From the NCBI GenBank assembly GCA_031763025.1, contig JASSKH010000025.1:620001-684000 (forward strand): a stretch of DNA of 64,000 nucleotides. Reading direction: 5' to 3'. Below the pieces are notes generated by a model. That model was not told where the DNA came from. It searched no databases and saw only the letters and a list, made by a program, of their open reading frames with translations. This stretch comes from Macrocystis pyrifera. Its lineage: Eukaryota > Sar > Phaeophyceae > Laminariales > Laminariaceae. Positions 46,401-54,900 of the stretch are shown one piece after another. The translations under genes and the position numbers were made by a program. Position 1 is the stretch's first letter, and every line of letters starts with the position of its first letter.

Positions 46401-48623
46401 GTTGTCGTGGTCCAACCCGCTCCCTCTGGAGTGCTCGTAGAACTTGTGTATCGGCCATCGCTGTTCGATGGCAGACGTTTGAATGTTGAGTGGGACTCAT
46501 GTCGAAAAATATACCGGCACAGCCACTTCCTGATCCCCCGGATTTTTGCGAGGGCACCCCATGGTGATTCCCTACCCATATATGCTCGCGCCGTCAGCTG
46601 AAAAACCGCGTGGCAGCCACATGAACTACCTCGGCCATCGTGCGCTTGCCAACCGGTCGTAGAAACTTTATCGGAACTTCATCCCAACGCTTCGAGCTCG
46701 TCCTATGTTCCTCTTCGACCCTGGGTATCCCATATTTCGCGTATTTGGCACTTGGCACCCATTTCGCTTTTTTCAAGTTCTCTGGGACTTGAAAAAAACG
46801 AAATGTGAAAACGGAGGTGTCGGGATCTCTACTTCTAATTTTTTTAATTTGACCAATAAAATTCACGTGCTCTTTAGTTCTGCTCTTCGTTTTTTTGTTT
46901 CCTTTTTTTTGCCCCCGTTAGGACCGGCCTTTATTAATAGTAGCAGTATAGTTATTACGGGGGACCATAGTAAATAGGACCTACGGTACAGACAATATAA
47001 CCCATATTCCCTATTTTCACTAACAATATGTGGTCCTATTTACTATGGCCCCCCGTAATAGTGTACCACATATAATAGTATTTTGTAGATTTGTAGAGTG
47101 CACGCTGCTTCTACCTGTACATCTGCCTATTAATAGTAGTGGTAGTGGTGTAAAGTGACGAGTACATTATAATAGTCAACCCATCCATGGTACCGCGTGC
47201 ATGTAGTCGTCTGTGTATTACGGGGGGCCATAATAAATAGGACCGAAAATAAATATTAATATTGTGAGAAAAAATAGGGAAATATACGAGTACAGATCTT
47301 TTGTGTGTTCCGTAGGTCCTATTTACGATGGTCCCCCCTAATAGTATCCACACAGAAAGAGTAGTATGTACTCAATTCCTGCCAACTACTATTAATATTA
47401 ATATTACTCTTTCCTACTGGTATTTCCTTCGAGCAATACGCTAACCCATGGCTCCCGTTTCCGCCAAGAACAACTACGAGTATACGGGCTGCGGGTGTTA
47501 AGAACAGCTACTGGTAGATACGGGTGTTTCCTGTGACTCTTCCTTTTCGCCTTGCGACGCCCCCAGGATTTCACGCTATCCACATCCCGAAGGGGAACCT
47601 TGTACGTATACTGCTGCTGCTGTTATTAATAATAGACTGTACCTAGACAATGAATGTCGGTGTACGTATGTGTATGCGGGGGGATAGACGCGTCTAAAAA
47701 ATGTACCACAGGTATGTGTATCATACCAGATACGCAGTACGAGATCAATGCCGATGTATGCGGGGAAATACACGAGGTGTCCAGATGAAACACCATTATG
47801 TACCGAATTATAAGAATCTTTTGTATAGTATTATTCAATGCAATCGATCCATATATTTTAAGACAGAGGGTACCGCTGTGATGGCCCTTGGCTCTGGCTG
47901 GCTGGCTGTGCTGCTTCTTCCTGTGCTGTGTGTGCGCGACGGTCGTCTTACGTCGTACCGCACCCTCTGGCACAATCTTGCTCCTTCGAGCACTCGTACT
48001 CGGGCATAGGAAGTGGTCGCTTGTACCTGGTACTACTATGCTGCTGTGGTCGGTATGTACAACAACAGCAGTACTGTATTGGTAGATACGTGGTGTGTAT
48101 CCGGTACCTGGTACGTACGTACTCCAAAAAAGGTACCAGGTACTGCTGCTGTAGGTATGTACGTACAAGCACTGCTGCTCGTGGCAGAGAGAGGAGAGTG
48201 AAGAATCGACGACGATTCGTACTACGACGTACGACATTCTCGAAGCTCCCGATGGTTAGCGGGAGCTGTCATTGGAGGGAGCCAAAGCATAAGGAAGCCC
48301 AGTTCTCTGTGCGGAAGCTTAGATTGGATGCATGCATGCACCTGTGGCAGGCATGGAACTGTGGCAGGCATGGAACACCCGGAGCACATCGCTCACTTGA
48401 CCAATTTTGTCGCAAAGCAGTGGTAGTTGCGTCGACTTGCATTGATTACACACAAACGCGCTCGTAAGGTGATCGGAGAGAGAGAGAATGCCTGCTGCTA
48501 GCCGTACCTGCACACCCCTACGTGGTTGCACGGCCCGATCACGTGCAAGCGCTCAACACCATCGATATCCTCCACGCACACGACGCATTGCTTGCTGTGC
48601 GCGCTCGATGCTACCTCTGCCAT
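29222..48623 (-). CDS. ZNF598: ZNF598/Hel2-type RING and zinc-finger E3 ubiquitin ligase
   Basis: Eleven minus-strand exons: 48623-48508, 40112-40011, 39074-38957, 38348-38247, 37612-37532, 37137-36994, 36291-36229, 35306-35202, 34523-34443, 32353-31270, 30488-29222; about 1,087 residues after frame corrections. The RING is split: QCVVCVEDIDGVERLHVIG then PCNHVGVC in exon 1, LCYLRLRKLMKKYTCVLC in exon 2, joined by a shared Ser codon. C2H2 segments follow: FCKVCLKH (exons 4/5), GHPRCEFCKRRF and HYSCHICQSQG (6), YYRDYTDLERHF and HYLCEE (7), NEIDFQHHMMERH (8). The tail has DFPSL/DFPGL motifs and the conserved ASYRAGLLMPGEYLKTMEEL...LFEGLVATLPD block. Order and spacing match human ZNF598, which ubiquitinates small-subunit proteins on collided ribosomes (family knowledge). 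Exon 6 lacks a proper donor (AAG|TGTTCA), and exons 10 and 11 need single-base shifts in G/C runs. The exact C-terminus (...KGMAFGFR) depends on those runs. Confidence 0.9.
29403..29423. repeat. Poly(C) run of 21 within coding exon 11 of the Hel2-like gene
   Basis: On the coding strand this is a poly(G) run inside a poly-Gly segment. Its exact length decides the downstream frame. Confidence 0.9.
30552..30575. repeat. Poly(G) run of 24 followed by TACT
   Basis: It lies in intron 10 of the Hel2-like gene. The TACT following the G-run resembles the edge of the G/C-tract-associated repeat family, but the rest of that unit is absent. Confidence 0.8.
30615..30775. repeat. GGGTC-rich inverted block, probable hAT-like remnant
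   Basis: GTGGGTCGGGTCGGGTCAGG faces ACCCGACCCCGACCCGACCC, followed by ACTCGCGGGTCGGTCGGG. The composition matches the subterminal arrays of the 62.2-63.0-kb element, but clean termini were not found. Confidence 0.5.
30905..31135. repeat. GATC-rich dispersed repeat, copy 4
   Basis: CAGATCAGATAGATCATGAT, TCGCCTGCCGTTGGGAG, GCAGGATCTGCGTAG, GGTCCAACCCCC, GATCATGCAGATTTC and CTCCCACCCGGCCAC. It is in intron 10 of the Hel2-like gene. Confidence 0.65.
32768..32872 (-). mobile_element. TA-flanked TIR element, copy 6
   Basis: TTACGG...CCGTAA, TA on both sides, core in minus orientation; intron 9 of the Hel2-like gene. Confidence 0.92.
33045..33150 (+). mobile_element. TA-flanked TIR element, copy 7
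   Basis: TTGCGG...CCGTAA, TA on both sides, core in plus orientation. It lies only 172 bp from copy 6 and in the opposite orientation. Confidence 0.92.
33383..33505. repeat. ~20-bp minisatellite (GAGACGTTGGGTGTTATT)
   Basis: Six successive units of AGAGACGTTGG(A/G)TGTTATT with small changes, in intron 9 of the Hel2-like gene. Confidence 0.88.
33585..33625 (-). repeat. Partial duplicate of the Hel2-like exon 10 acceptor
   Basis: The minus strand reads GTGTCGAAGAATGCCCAG|GTGCACGAATGA. This repeats the acceptor and first codons of exon 10 (GTCGACGAATGTCCAG|GTGCACGAATGG at 32342-32370) about 1.25 kb upstream in the transcript. Confidence 0.75.
34350..34425. repeat. Short dispersed repeat (GGGAGTGCAGGCTT type)
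   Basis: CCAAGTAATTTGTCTTCAAA followed by ACGGGAGTGCAGGCTTAAG is nearly identical to 10585-10650. It lies just 3' of exon 9 in the Hel2-like gene. Confidence 0.65.
34765..34892. repeat. (CTA)n and (GGCAA/GGCCA)n microsatellites
   Basis: Simple sequence tracts in intron 8 of the Hel2-like gene. Confidence 0.85.
35532..35850 (-). mobile_element. tRNA-derived SINE, copy 2
   Basis: On the minus strand it starts GCCGGCGTCCCCGG, has A box TGGCTTGGTAGG and B box GGTTCAAGTCC, and ends in AAAAGTG followed by nine A. It agrees closely with the 51.24-kb copy over about 320 bp. It is in intron 7 of the Hel2-like gene, inserted into a local CACTATGGTTGAAGC tandem repeat. Confidence 0.92.
36382..36486 (+). 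mobile_element. TA-flanked TIR element, copy 8
   Basis: TTACGG...CCGTAA, TA on the left and ATA on the right, core in plus orientation. It is in intron 6 of the Hel2-like gene and directly abuts the (TAG)n tract. Confidence 0.9.
36487..36830. repeat. (TAG)n microsatellite, ~340 bp
   Basis: Long TAG triplet run with a few variants, in intron 6 of the Hel2-like gene. It begins at the right TA of TIR element copy 8. The long open frames it creates on both strands are artefacts of the triplet repeat. Confidence 0.95.
37205..37295 (-). repeat. Partial duplicate of Hel2-like exon 6 acceptor and first codons
   Basis: The minus strand reads CAG|GGTGACCCCAAGCTGGGACA then GTCCGGACATCCTCGGTGCG. This repeats the start of exon 6 (GGCGATCCCAAGCTCGGACA..., 37137 downward) about 130 bp upstream in intron 5. 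The copy then diverges and lacks the rest of the zinc finger. Confidence 0.88.
37380..37485. repeat. (CTA)n microsatellite
   Basis: CTA triplet run in intron 5 of the Hel2-like gene. Confidence 0.95.
38850..38926. repeat. (GGGGAC)n-like G-rich minisatellite
   Basis: Repeated GGGGACGGGGGACGGC words on the plus strand, ending about 30 bp from the exon 3 donor of the Hel2-like gene. The template/RNA sense is C-rich. Confidence 0.85.
39474..39643. mobile_element. Small TIR element, 170 bp
   Basis: TAGTGGTCCCCCTCTCTATA ... TATAGCGGGACCATTA are inverted, and TAGTGCCGG/TGGCACTA extend the arms inward. A TA at each end suggests a Tc1/mariner-type duplication, unrelated in sequence to the 13-copy family. 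It is in intron 2 of the Hel2-like gene. Confidence 0.6.
39840..39944 (+). mobile_element. TA-flanked TIR element, copy 9
   Basis: TCACGG...CCGTAA, TA on both sides, core in plus orientation. It ends 66 bp from Hel2-like exon 2, within intron 2. Confidence 0.9.
40165..40310. repeat. (GGTAT)n pentanucleotide repeat
   Basis: Degenerate GGTAT/GGTAC units, immediately upstream (transcript sense) of Hel2-like exon 2. Confidence 0.9.
40571..41184. mobile_element. Fold-back element with ~180-bp diverged inverted arms
   Basis: The left arm (GACTCGTGCACAACC, GGCAATTCCTATCTTGC, CGGCGTATTTTGGTGGCG, TTTTTCCAAGT) is matched in inverse order on the right (AAAAACGCCACC, GCAAGATAGAAATTGGCC, GTGTTGCACGAA). 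The centre carries CCTCTCCAAGAGTATTACAA, which also occurs inverted. A related arm is at 50505-50765. It is in intron 1 of the Hel2-like gene. Confidence 0.7.
41620..41712. repeat. Palindromic member of the GGGAGTGCAGTC repeat family
   Basis: AGGACTGCAGTCTTGTTTCG and GGGACAAAC face GTCTGTCCCAAAAACGGGAG and TGCGGTCCTTA. The ends are inverted copies, so this may be the intact form of the fragments at 10.6 and 34.4 kb. Confidence 0.55.
42973..45568. mobile_element. Candidate 2.6-kb inverted-repeat element built of CTATCGATAG/CAATAG arrays
   Basis: The ends are CACACTCTGGACAA (42973-42986) and TTGTCCAGGGTGTG (45555-45568), inverted with one mismatch. Three arrays (about 42990-43485, 44090-44690, 45060-45530) repeat a 45-60-bp unit with CTATCGATAGCCATTGCCGG and CCACAATAGATT. 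Flanks CACATTTC/CACAATTT could be an 8-bp duplication with two mismatches. An internal TTGTCCAGGGTATAAG (44729-44744) resembles another terminus, so it may be composite. It is in intron 1 of the Hel2-like gene; no transposase was seen. Confidence 0.55.
43690..44075. repeat. Diverged direct duplication of ~210 bp inside the 2.6-kb element
   Basis: GATTTACTACCCTTGCTTTG ... AAACTCAAACCACCTT ... CTCATCTCGAGTTTG (43710-43860) is repeated as GATTTGTTACCCTTACATTG ... AAACAAAACCACCTT ... TTAACTCGAGATTTT (43925-44060). Confidence 0.75.
46134..46930. mobile_element. Non-autonomous PIF/Harbinger-like element, 797 bp
   Basis: The termini GGGCCGGTCCTAATGGGGGC and GCCCCCGTTAGGACCGGCCT are inverted over about 20 bp, and both continue inward into A/T homopolymer stretches. 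TTA directly precedes (46131-46133) and follows (46931-46933) the element, the 3-bp duplication typical of PIF/Harbinger. No transposase frame is recognisable. It is in intron 1 of the Hel2-like gene. Confidence 0.7.
46955..47058 (+). mobile_element. TA-flanked TIR element, copy 10
   Basis: TTACGG...CCGTAA, TA on both sides, core in plus orientation. It lies 20 bp from the Harbinger-like element. Confidence 0.92.
47218..47341 (-). mobile_element. TA-flanked TIR element, copy 11 (long variant)
   Basis: TTACGG...CCCTAA, TA on both sides, core in minus orientation. About 18 bp longer than other copies because of insertions in the A/T-rich core. Confidence 0.88.
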
Positions 48624-48917
48624 GGCTTAGCTTGACCTTGGACGAGAAACGACAATTGAATGCTCCCCCGGTTAAACGCGATTTTCTTCATCGGGTTTGC
48701 ATGCTACAACAAGGCCTTATAAATGCGGGGACAAATCACCGGCCGCGGGAGATTTCGAGATTTCGGGTCAGATTATCGGTTTGGTTCGGCGCACGTTTGA
48801 TATCAATCCCCAGAACAGTCAGTGCAGCTCGGGCTGGTGCTGGATCGGTCTCTGCGCCTGACGGGCTTGTTGTCGCTGCCAGCACACCACTCCCACCCTG
48901 ATAATCGAGAGAGACGC
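48624..48917. promoter_or_regulatory. Putative bidirectional promoter between Hel2-like and CRAL-TRIO genes
   Basis: The start codons at 48623 (-) and 48918 (+) are 294 bp apart and divergent. The interval is not repetitive, unlike most non-coding DNA here, which fits functional constraint. No core element was identified with confidence. Confidence 0.55.
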
Positions 48918-51900
48918 ATGGCTTCCGATTCGCAGAACAGAGTGGTTACTCCCGCGGAAGCACAGGGCATCTCGAAGTTGCGCGCTCACTTTCCAACTGG
49001 GACGGAGTCTTTCGGCTTGCCTCTCGACGACGCTTGCTTGACCAGGTACCTGCGTGCTAGGAGTGGCGATGTCGAGAAGGCGGCTGCCATGCTCTCGGCG
49101 ACGCTGGAGTGGAGACGAGAGTTCGGTTTGCCCGAGGTGAGAGCAGCCCTGCAGAGCCTCTCGGCGTGCCTTTTTCAAACGGTGATACTCCTTGACTTTG
49201 GGTGATATATACTGCTGTACCTGGTACCTGGTACCAGTCACGAACCTGGAACCAAAGTTACGTACTCACTGCTGTAAGTATAGTGTGTACCTGCTGTGGT
49301 GGAGGTGGAAATTGGTTGAGCAGAAGCAATGCGATCAACGGCTGCAGCCGCAAACACCCCGTTTCGTCTCGAGGCGGCGAGATCATGGGCAGCGGATGGT
49401 GGGAGGGCTCAAGATCGTGATGTGCCATCGTTCAACGTAGACCTATCGTCGCGCAGGCGTGTTCGTTTTTTTTTTGTCGTGCGTGGAAATCGATTCATAC
49501 ATCACATTTGCATGCATGTCGACCATCAGCTGTGTCCGTCAGTTTTGTTTTACCAGGAAGCTCGTAGCTCTGCAGCTGCTGCTGGTTTGGCTGCTGTCTT
49601 TTGGCGAACTGGAATACCAGCTACAGAAGTAAGTATCACTACGAGAAGAACTACGAATAGCAGCATGATTGCCTACGCCTACGGTATATCATACCCTGCC
49701 AACAACTACGCATTCAATTCCCTGTATTGCTGTTCCCATGTCAAAACTCTATTGATAGAGCGCTACAGGCCCAGGCCCAGTTGAGCGGTATTCGATCAAA
49801 TGGTTGGCGCACACGCTGTGCACGAGACAATAGGGAAGTACTCGTAGCATTAATTCCGATAATCATGGTTGGTTGGGTGTGATTGGATTGTAGGGTTGGG
49901 GTTATTCTTTCGTAAGTCCATATCGATATATATTAATAGTTCGTCTCGCACACTGCACACAGCAATGACTACTGCAGCCCGCCCGATATTTTCGCCCATG
50001 TATGGTCCTCATGGTGTTTCGTGGCGTTCGTATCCCACTATTAATATTATTAATAGCTACCTGGGGTATACGAGTACCGTCTATAAGCACGGTCTGATCA
50101 TCTCACACCCGGATATTATGGCATTATGACATGGTGCTTTATACCCCTAGAATGAGCGCGCAGCGGCATCATGCCGAGATGATGAGATGATGGCATCATA
50201 CAGCGTGGACTCCGTACTACAGTATTACGGGGGACCATAGTAAATAGAACCTACGGTAATCACAAAACCTGTACATTTCGTTATTTTTACAAACAATATT
50301 TGGTCCTATTACTATGCCCCCCCGTAATACAAGTACCGGTGGCATCATGCTGTGCGTGTCTCGCACAATTCCTTGTAATGTACTTCGTACCAGATATAGA
50401 TCTGGCCGTAAATATAATAACCACTTGGTATTCGTATTAATATATAAACGCTCCTTATATTTCCGCCCAGAGTGGAATATAGACTCGCCATAAGTTCAGG
50501 TCGGACCGACATTCGTTCTCCATCTCTGCAAATCGTTGGTCTGATTGGCAGAGCAGACCAGCCTTTAGCCCCCCCCGGCTGTTTTTCGGTAAAAAACGCC
50601 ACCAAAACACACGGCGGAACCACGCGACCGCCCTGGCAGACGTCGAGGCCCCCAAAGGGGTAGAGCTATGAATAGGGTTAAGAGGAGGGAGGGGTAGGTA
50701 GGGGATCGGTGTTGTTCGGGCCGATGTGCAAGATTGAAATTTACCACCAACGGCATGCTCTAATCTTCCTACCGACCCGATCTGCATTCAGAGTGAGAGC
50801 ATTCGGGCAGAACACTGCACCAGGTGCCGGGCAAGGTACTATTATGGGCTCTGCTGCGCGCAACAGCAGGCGTGTTAGCCCTCCACGGGCCCAAAAAATG
50901 CAATATACATCTAGACTATATGTGTGTATATATTTTTGAAATTAACAAACAACAACTAGCTGTGTGGAGCGGAGCCCTGGGCAGGTTCTGTCTTGTGTGG
51001 TTGTGGTGTAGAGGACACACCGAGGTGGGGTGGTGCCTCGGGTCTTCACGGTACAGAGTGGAGGACCTCTGGTGAGCTTGAGCTTGTGCGTAATGATGCG
51101 TTACAATCTAGGGGAAGGGGGCCTGGTATCCACAGTGCAGCTGTAAGTGAGATTGTGAGGATTTCGTCGAAACTCATCTTTGAAAGCTACATATACATAT
51201 ACATATGCCCGAAAACCACTTGGCAAAGCGCGTCTATTGATAGCCGGCGTCCCCGGTGGCTTGGTAGGTGGTCCGCGTGCCTGTCAAGATCAATTTCGTG
51301 GGTTCAAGTCCCCCCGAGTTCATGCTCATAGGGACTTTTTCTTGCATAAAAAATTGATAAGCGGAAAGCGCGAAAGCGTGAGTTGGCTACATTCGATGAA
51401 AATCGACGAGCAGTGGGAATGCTGAACCCTATGCGCGATAAAAACTAAAGGCACGTACCGGGGGGGAGAAGGGACGACACCTGTGACCACGGCTTGTCCA
51501 GAAGATCGTCGAGGGTAAAACCTCGTACGAGTGGGCTGGGATGGGAAGTAAAAGTGATGGATAAAAAAAAAAAAAAAAATTGATACGTAGAAGCCCAAAA
51601 ACCCTTTATCCCCCCGATGCTGAACGAAAAAAGATGCCTCGATTTTTTTCTCGCCTCCAGCGAAAAAGGCCTGCGGCGAATACAGTTGCGCGCCGCGCGC
51701 CCCAAAAAATTGTAATACGCTGCGCGCAACACGTCTCCCAGCACCGATTGCGCTAAACCGTAATTCCGACCCAAACGGTGCGCCAGCGCCAACAGAGCTA
51801 CAAGTACTGAACGCCCTGATAGCTGGTATATACGTACTCGCAGTACCGCTCTGTACAGAAACTCAAGGGTTGCTCGGGTATCCATATGAATATCCGAACA

Positions 51901-54900
51901 TTCGCTTTAATTCCGGGCACATGAATACCCGAACGGTCCTTTCGGACGGAACAAGCCGGAGTGGTATCTAAGCTTATTGACTATAAACTCTTAAAATCGA
52001 CCATACTATCAATAGAGATCTCCTATTTTGTGTTCCACTGGAAATCCTATGTATACGCTTGTGTTTGCGGTAACACGTATGTGGAGTGCAGGGTACGAAG
52101 ATACCGCCAGTCCCCGGTCTCACATGCCAACCTTAAAAAAATACGCTCACCAACGTGCGGTCCACGTGATCCGCCATCATTGATGCTCTTCATAATGGTT
52201 GACGTTCAGGTATACTCGTCGCGAGGGAGGTTTTATGGAGGTATCTCCTAACCACATGAGACGAAAAGAAAGATGCGTGTCAAGGCCTCGGCCGAACCCA
52301 TCGAAGACCCCGATAAGGCCGACATCAGGGAGGGCAACTTCCACACACATGCGTCTATGAAAGTGATGGACCATATTATAGACCGTGTATGGTTGGCTTC
52401 ACACTGAATCCCGTATGTTTGTGTTTGCTGCAACATGTAACATTGTGGCAGGTGTTGAAGAATGAGGTGGACGTCATCGCGAAGGAGAACTCAACGGGCA
52501 AGGTGTACGTTAGCGGCTTCGATCGGCAGGGGCGACCAATCTTGGTCATGCGACCGAGAGAGGAAAATACCCAAGACCACGATGGCAACATCAAGCACAT
52601 CGTGTATCAGGTACAACACTAGACACTTCATCGGATATTTTTACTAGTCTATTTCTTCCATCGAGACGCTTTTTGGTTAGCCTGTTTTGTTACCAGGGGC
52701 AAGATTTCAGGGAAATGATCTATTAATATTAACACTGTGAGAGCATCATCATATACCAGTTAAGTGTGAACTCTTATTCGTAGTTTTGAATTGTATTCAT
52801 AGAAGTTGTTTTGGGCATTTTGTTCCATTTTACTTTTTTTATATACTTCGTACCTAGTAGGTGTTTACTATCGTACTGCTGTGGTTGCCGATGGTTTTAC
52901 TGTTGGTGCTACTGCTGCTGCTGCTATTTGTCCCGCTGCCGCTGTTACTAATCCAGTCTCTGCTCTCAATCCTGCTGCTGCTAATGTTAGCCATCCCGCT
53001 GCTGTATATTTCGTACCACCCTGCTGCCGCCGCTAATACTCCTGTTTTTACATGCTTCCGCGGCTGCTGCTGCCGCCGCCGCCTCCGCTGCATCTGCGTT
53101 GAATCAGATGGAAAGAGCGAGAGCCGTTATACAGAGACTATCAGAAGGGTACGGCAAGGTCTGCATCATGATAGATTACGTCGGCTTCTCAGTCCGAAAC
53201 GCCATCCCGATGAAGACGAGCATGAAAACCGTCGGCATTCTTCAGAACCACTACCCCGAGACTCTTGGGGTCGCGTACTTCGTTTCCCCTCCCTTTGTGT
53301 TCCGAAGCTTCTGGAAGGTGAGTCGACCCTCTTCTGAGAAATAACCCACAAGAAACTCAGCCTGAATTTTTCCGGGAAAAACAAGACAGTTCGGTTCGAT
53401 CATACTAATTTTTGTGCAAAACACACCTTTTGTCACAAATCTAACCTAGGTTCGTATGCCGGTTTCTTGCTGAAAGGTCGCTGCTGTGCATAAATTGGTC
53501 AGTACAGAGTACACCATATTGTGGCTGTGGAAACCCGAATACGACTCTCAGATTGGAGACTATGTTGTAGCAGCGTGAGACCTCGGGCTTTCGGGTACGT
53601 CAGGATCGGCTTTATTGCCGGAATTCTCGCTGAGTAATGACGCTCGCATGGATGGGACGGCGGGGGTGTTGCAACGACGGGACGCCGAGGATAGCAGAGG
53701 ATATTTTGGATGAAAGATGCACCTGACAGCAGGGATGCCCGCTTCGGATTGACGATAGTTATGCGTCCGGCAAAGGGCGCTTTGCAACGTTGAGTCAACG
53801 GTGAGAGATGGAGGAGGAAAGCGCACACGCTGTTACCGGGCTATGACCGGGATGCCCGCTTTGTGCCGACGATAGTTAAGCGTCCGGCGGGGGGAGTGTT
53901 GCAGCCCGGCGGCGGTAATATTTACCACTATGAAGGTCACCGACTGTCCGGACCAGTGCTACGTGAAAGGTCTATTGAATATGCGGGTATTGAGCTGTGG
54001 GAAACTCCCCCCGGCAACATGGAAGGTTTAGAGGACTGGTTCCCGAATTGCGAACATCTTCTTGTGTATATGCAAAGACTTAAAAAACGCAGTGCTGCAG
54101 CAGGAAGCCTCCCACAGCTCATTCCCTGCCTATGCCATGGACCCTCCACGTAGCACTGGTACGAGCAGTCGCTTCGTTTCAACGTATTCAATCCTAGCGC
54201 TCCCACGCTTGCAACACTCCCCTGTCCAACGCATAACTATCGTCGGCACAACCCGGTCATCGCTCGGTAACAGCGTATGCGCTTCCCTCCTCCATTCCTC
54301 ACTGTTCACCCGGCGTTGCAACACCCCCAGAGCTAACGACCTGAAACATGTCAAGTCGGGGCCCATTCACTATCTACTGCCTACGAGTTGTGTGATTGCG
54401 CAGCAGTGCCAGTGGGATAAAGCTGCCAGTAGAGCTTTAAAATGTATTCGACACTATGGCAGTAGGATGGACAAGTAAGGGTCATACGACTCAAGCGCAA
54501 TTTTTGTGCGCACATGCCCCCCTCTAAAGTTCCCAACAGAGTAACAGTTCACGCTGATTCTCACCCAATATTCGTGCGGATGCTGTCTGACTGACTGATT
54601 GACTGAACACCGCTATGCAGGTAATTTACCCTTTCATAGACAGCGATACGAAGGGGAAGTTTTGTTTCGTGCCCGGCAGCGCCAAGGGGGAAACGGCGCA
54701 AAACGTTTTTTCAAAGAACTTCGACCTGGAACAGCTTGAGGAGGTGACGCGCTTTTTTTTCTGCTGCTGTGTTTTCGGTTGCTTTGGCTTCTGTTTTTTT
54801 TGTGTTTTGTTTCAGTTACTTGTAAGCATTAGGATTAGAGGCTTTGTTCGTGCCGAGCAGCGCTAAGCAGAGTTTCTCTAGAACTTGGAGGTGGAGCAGC

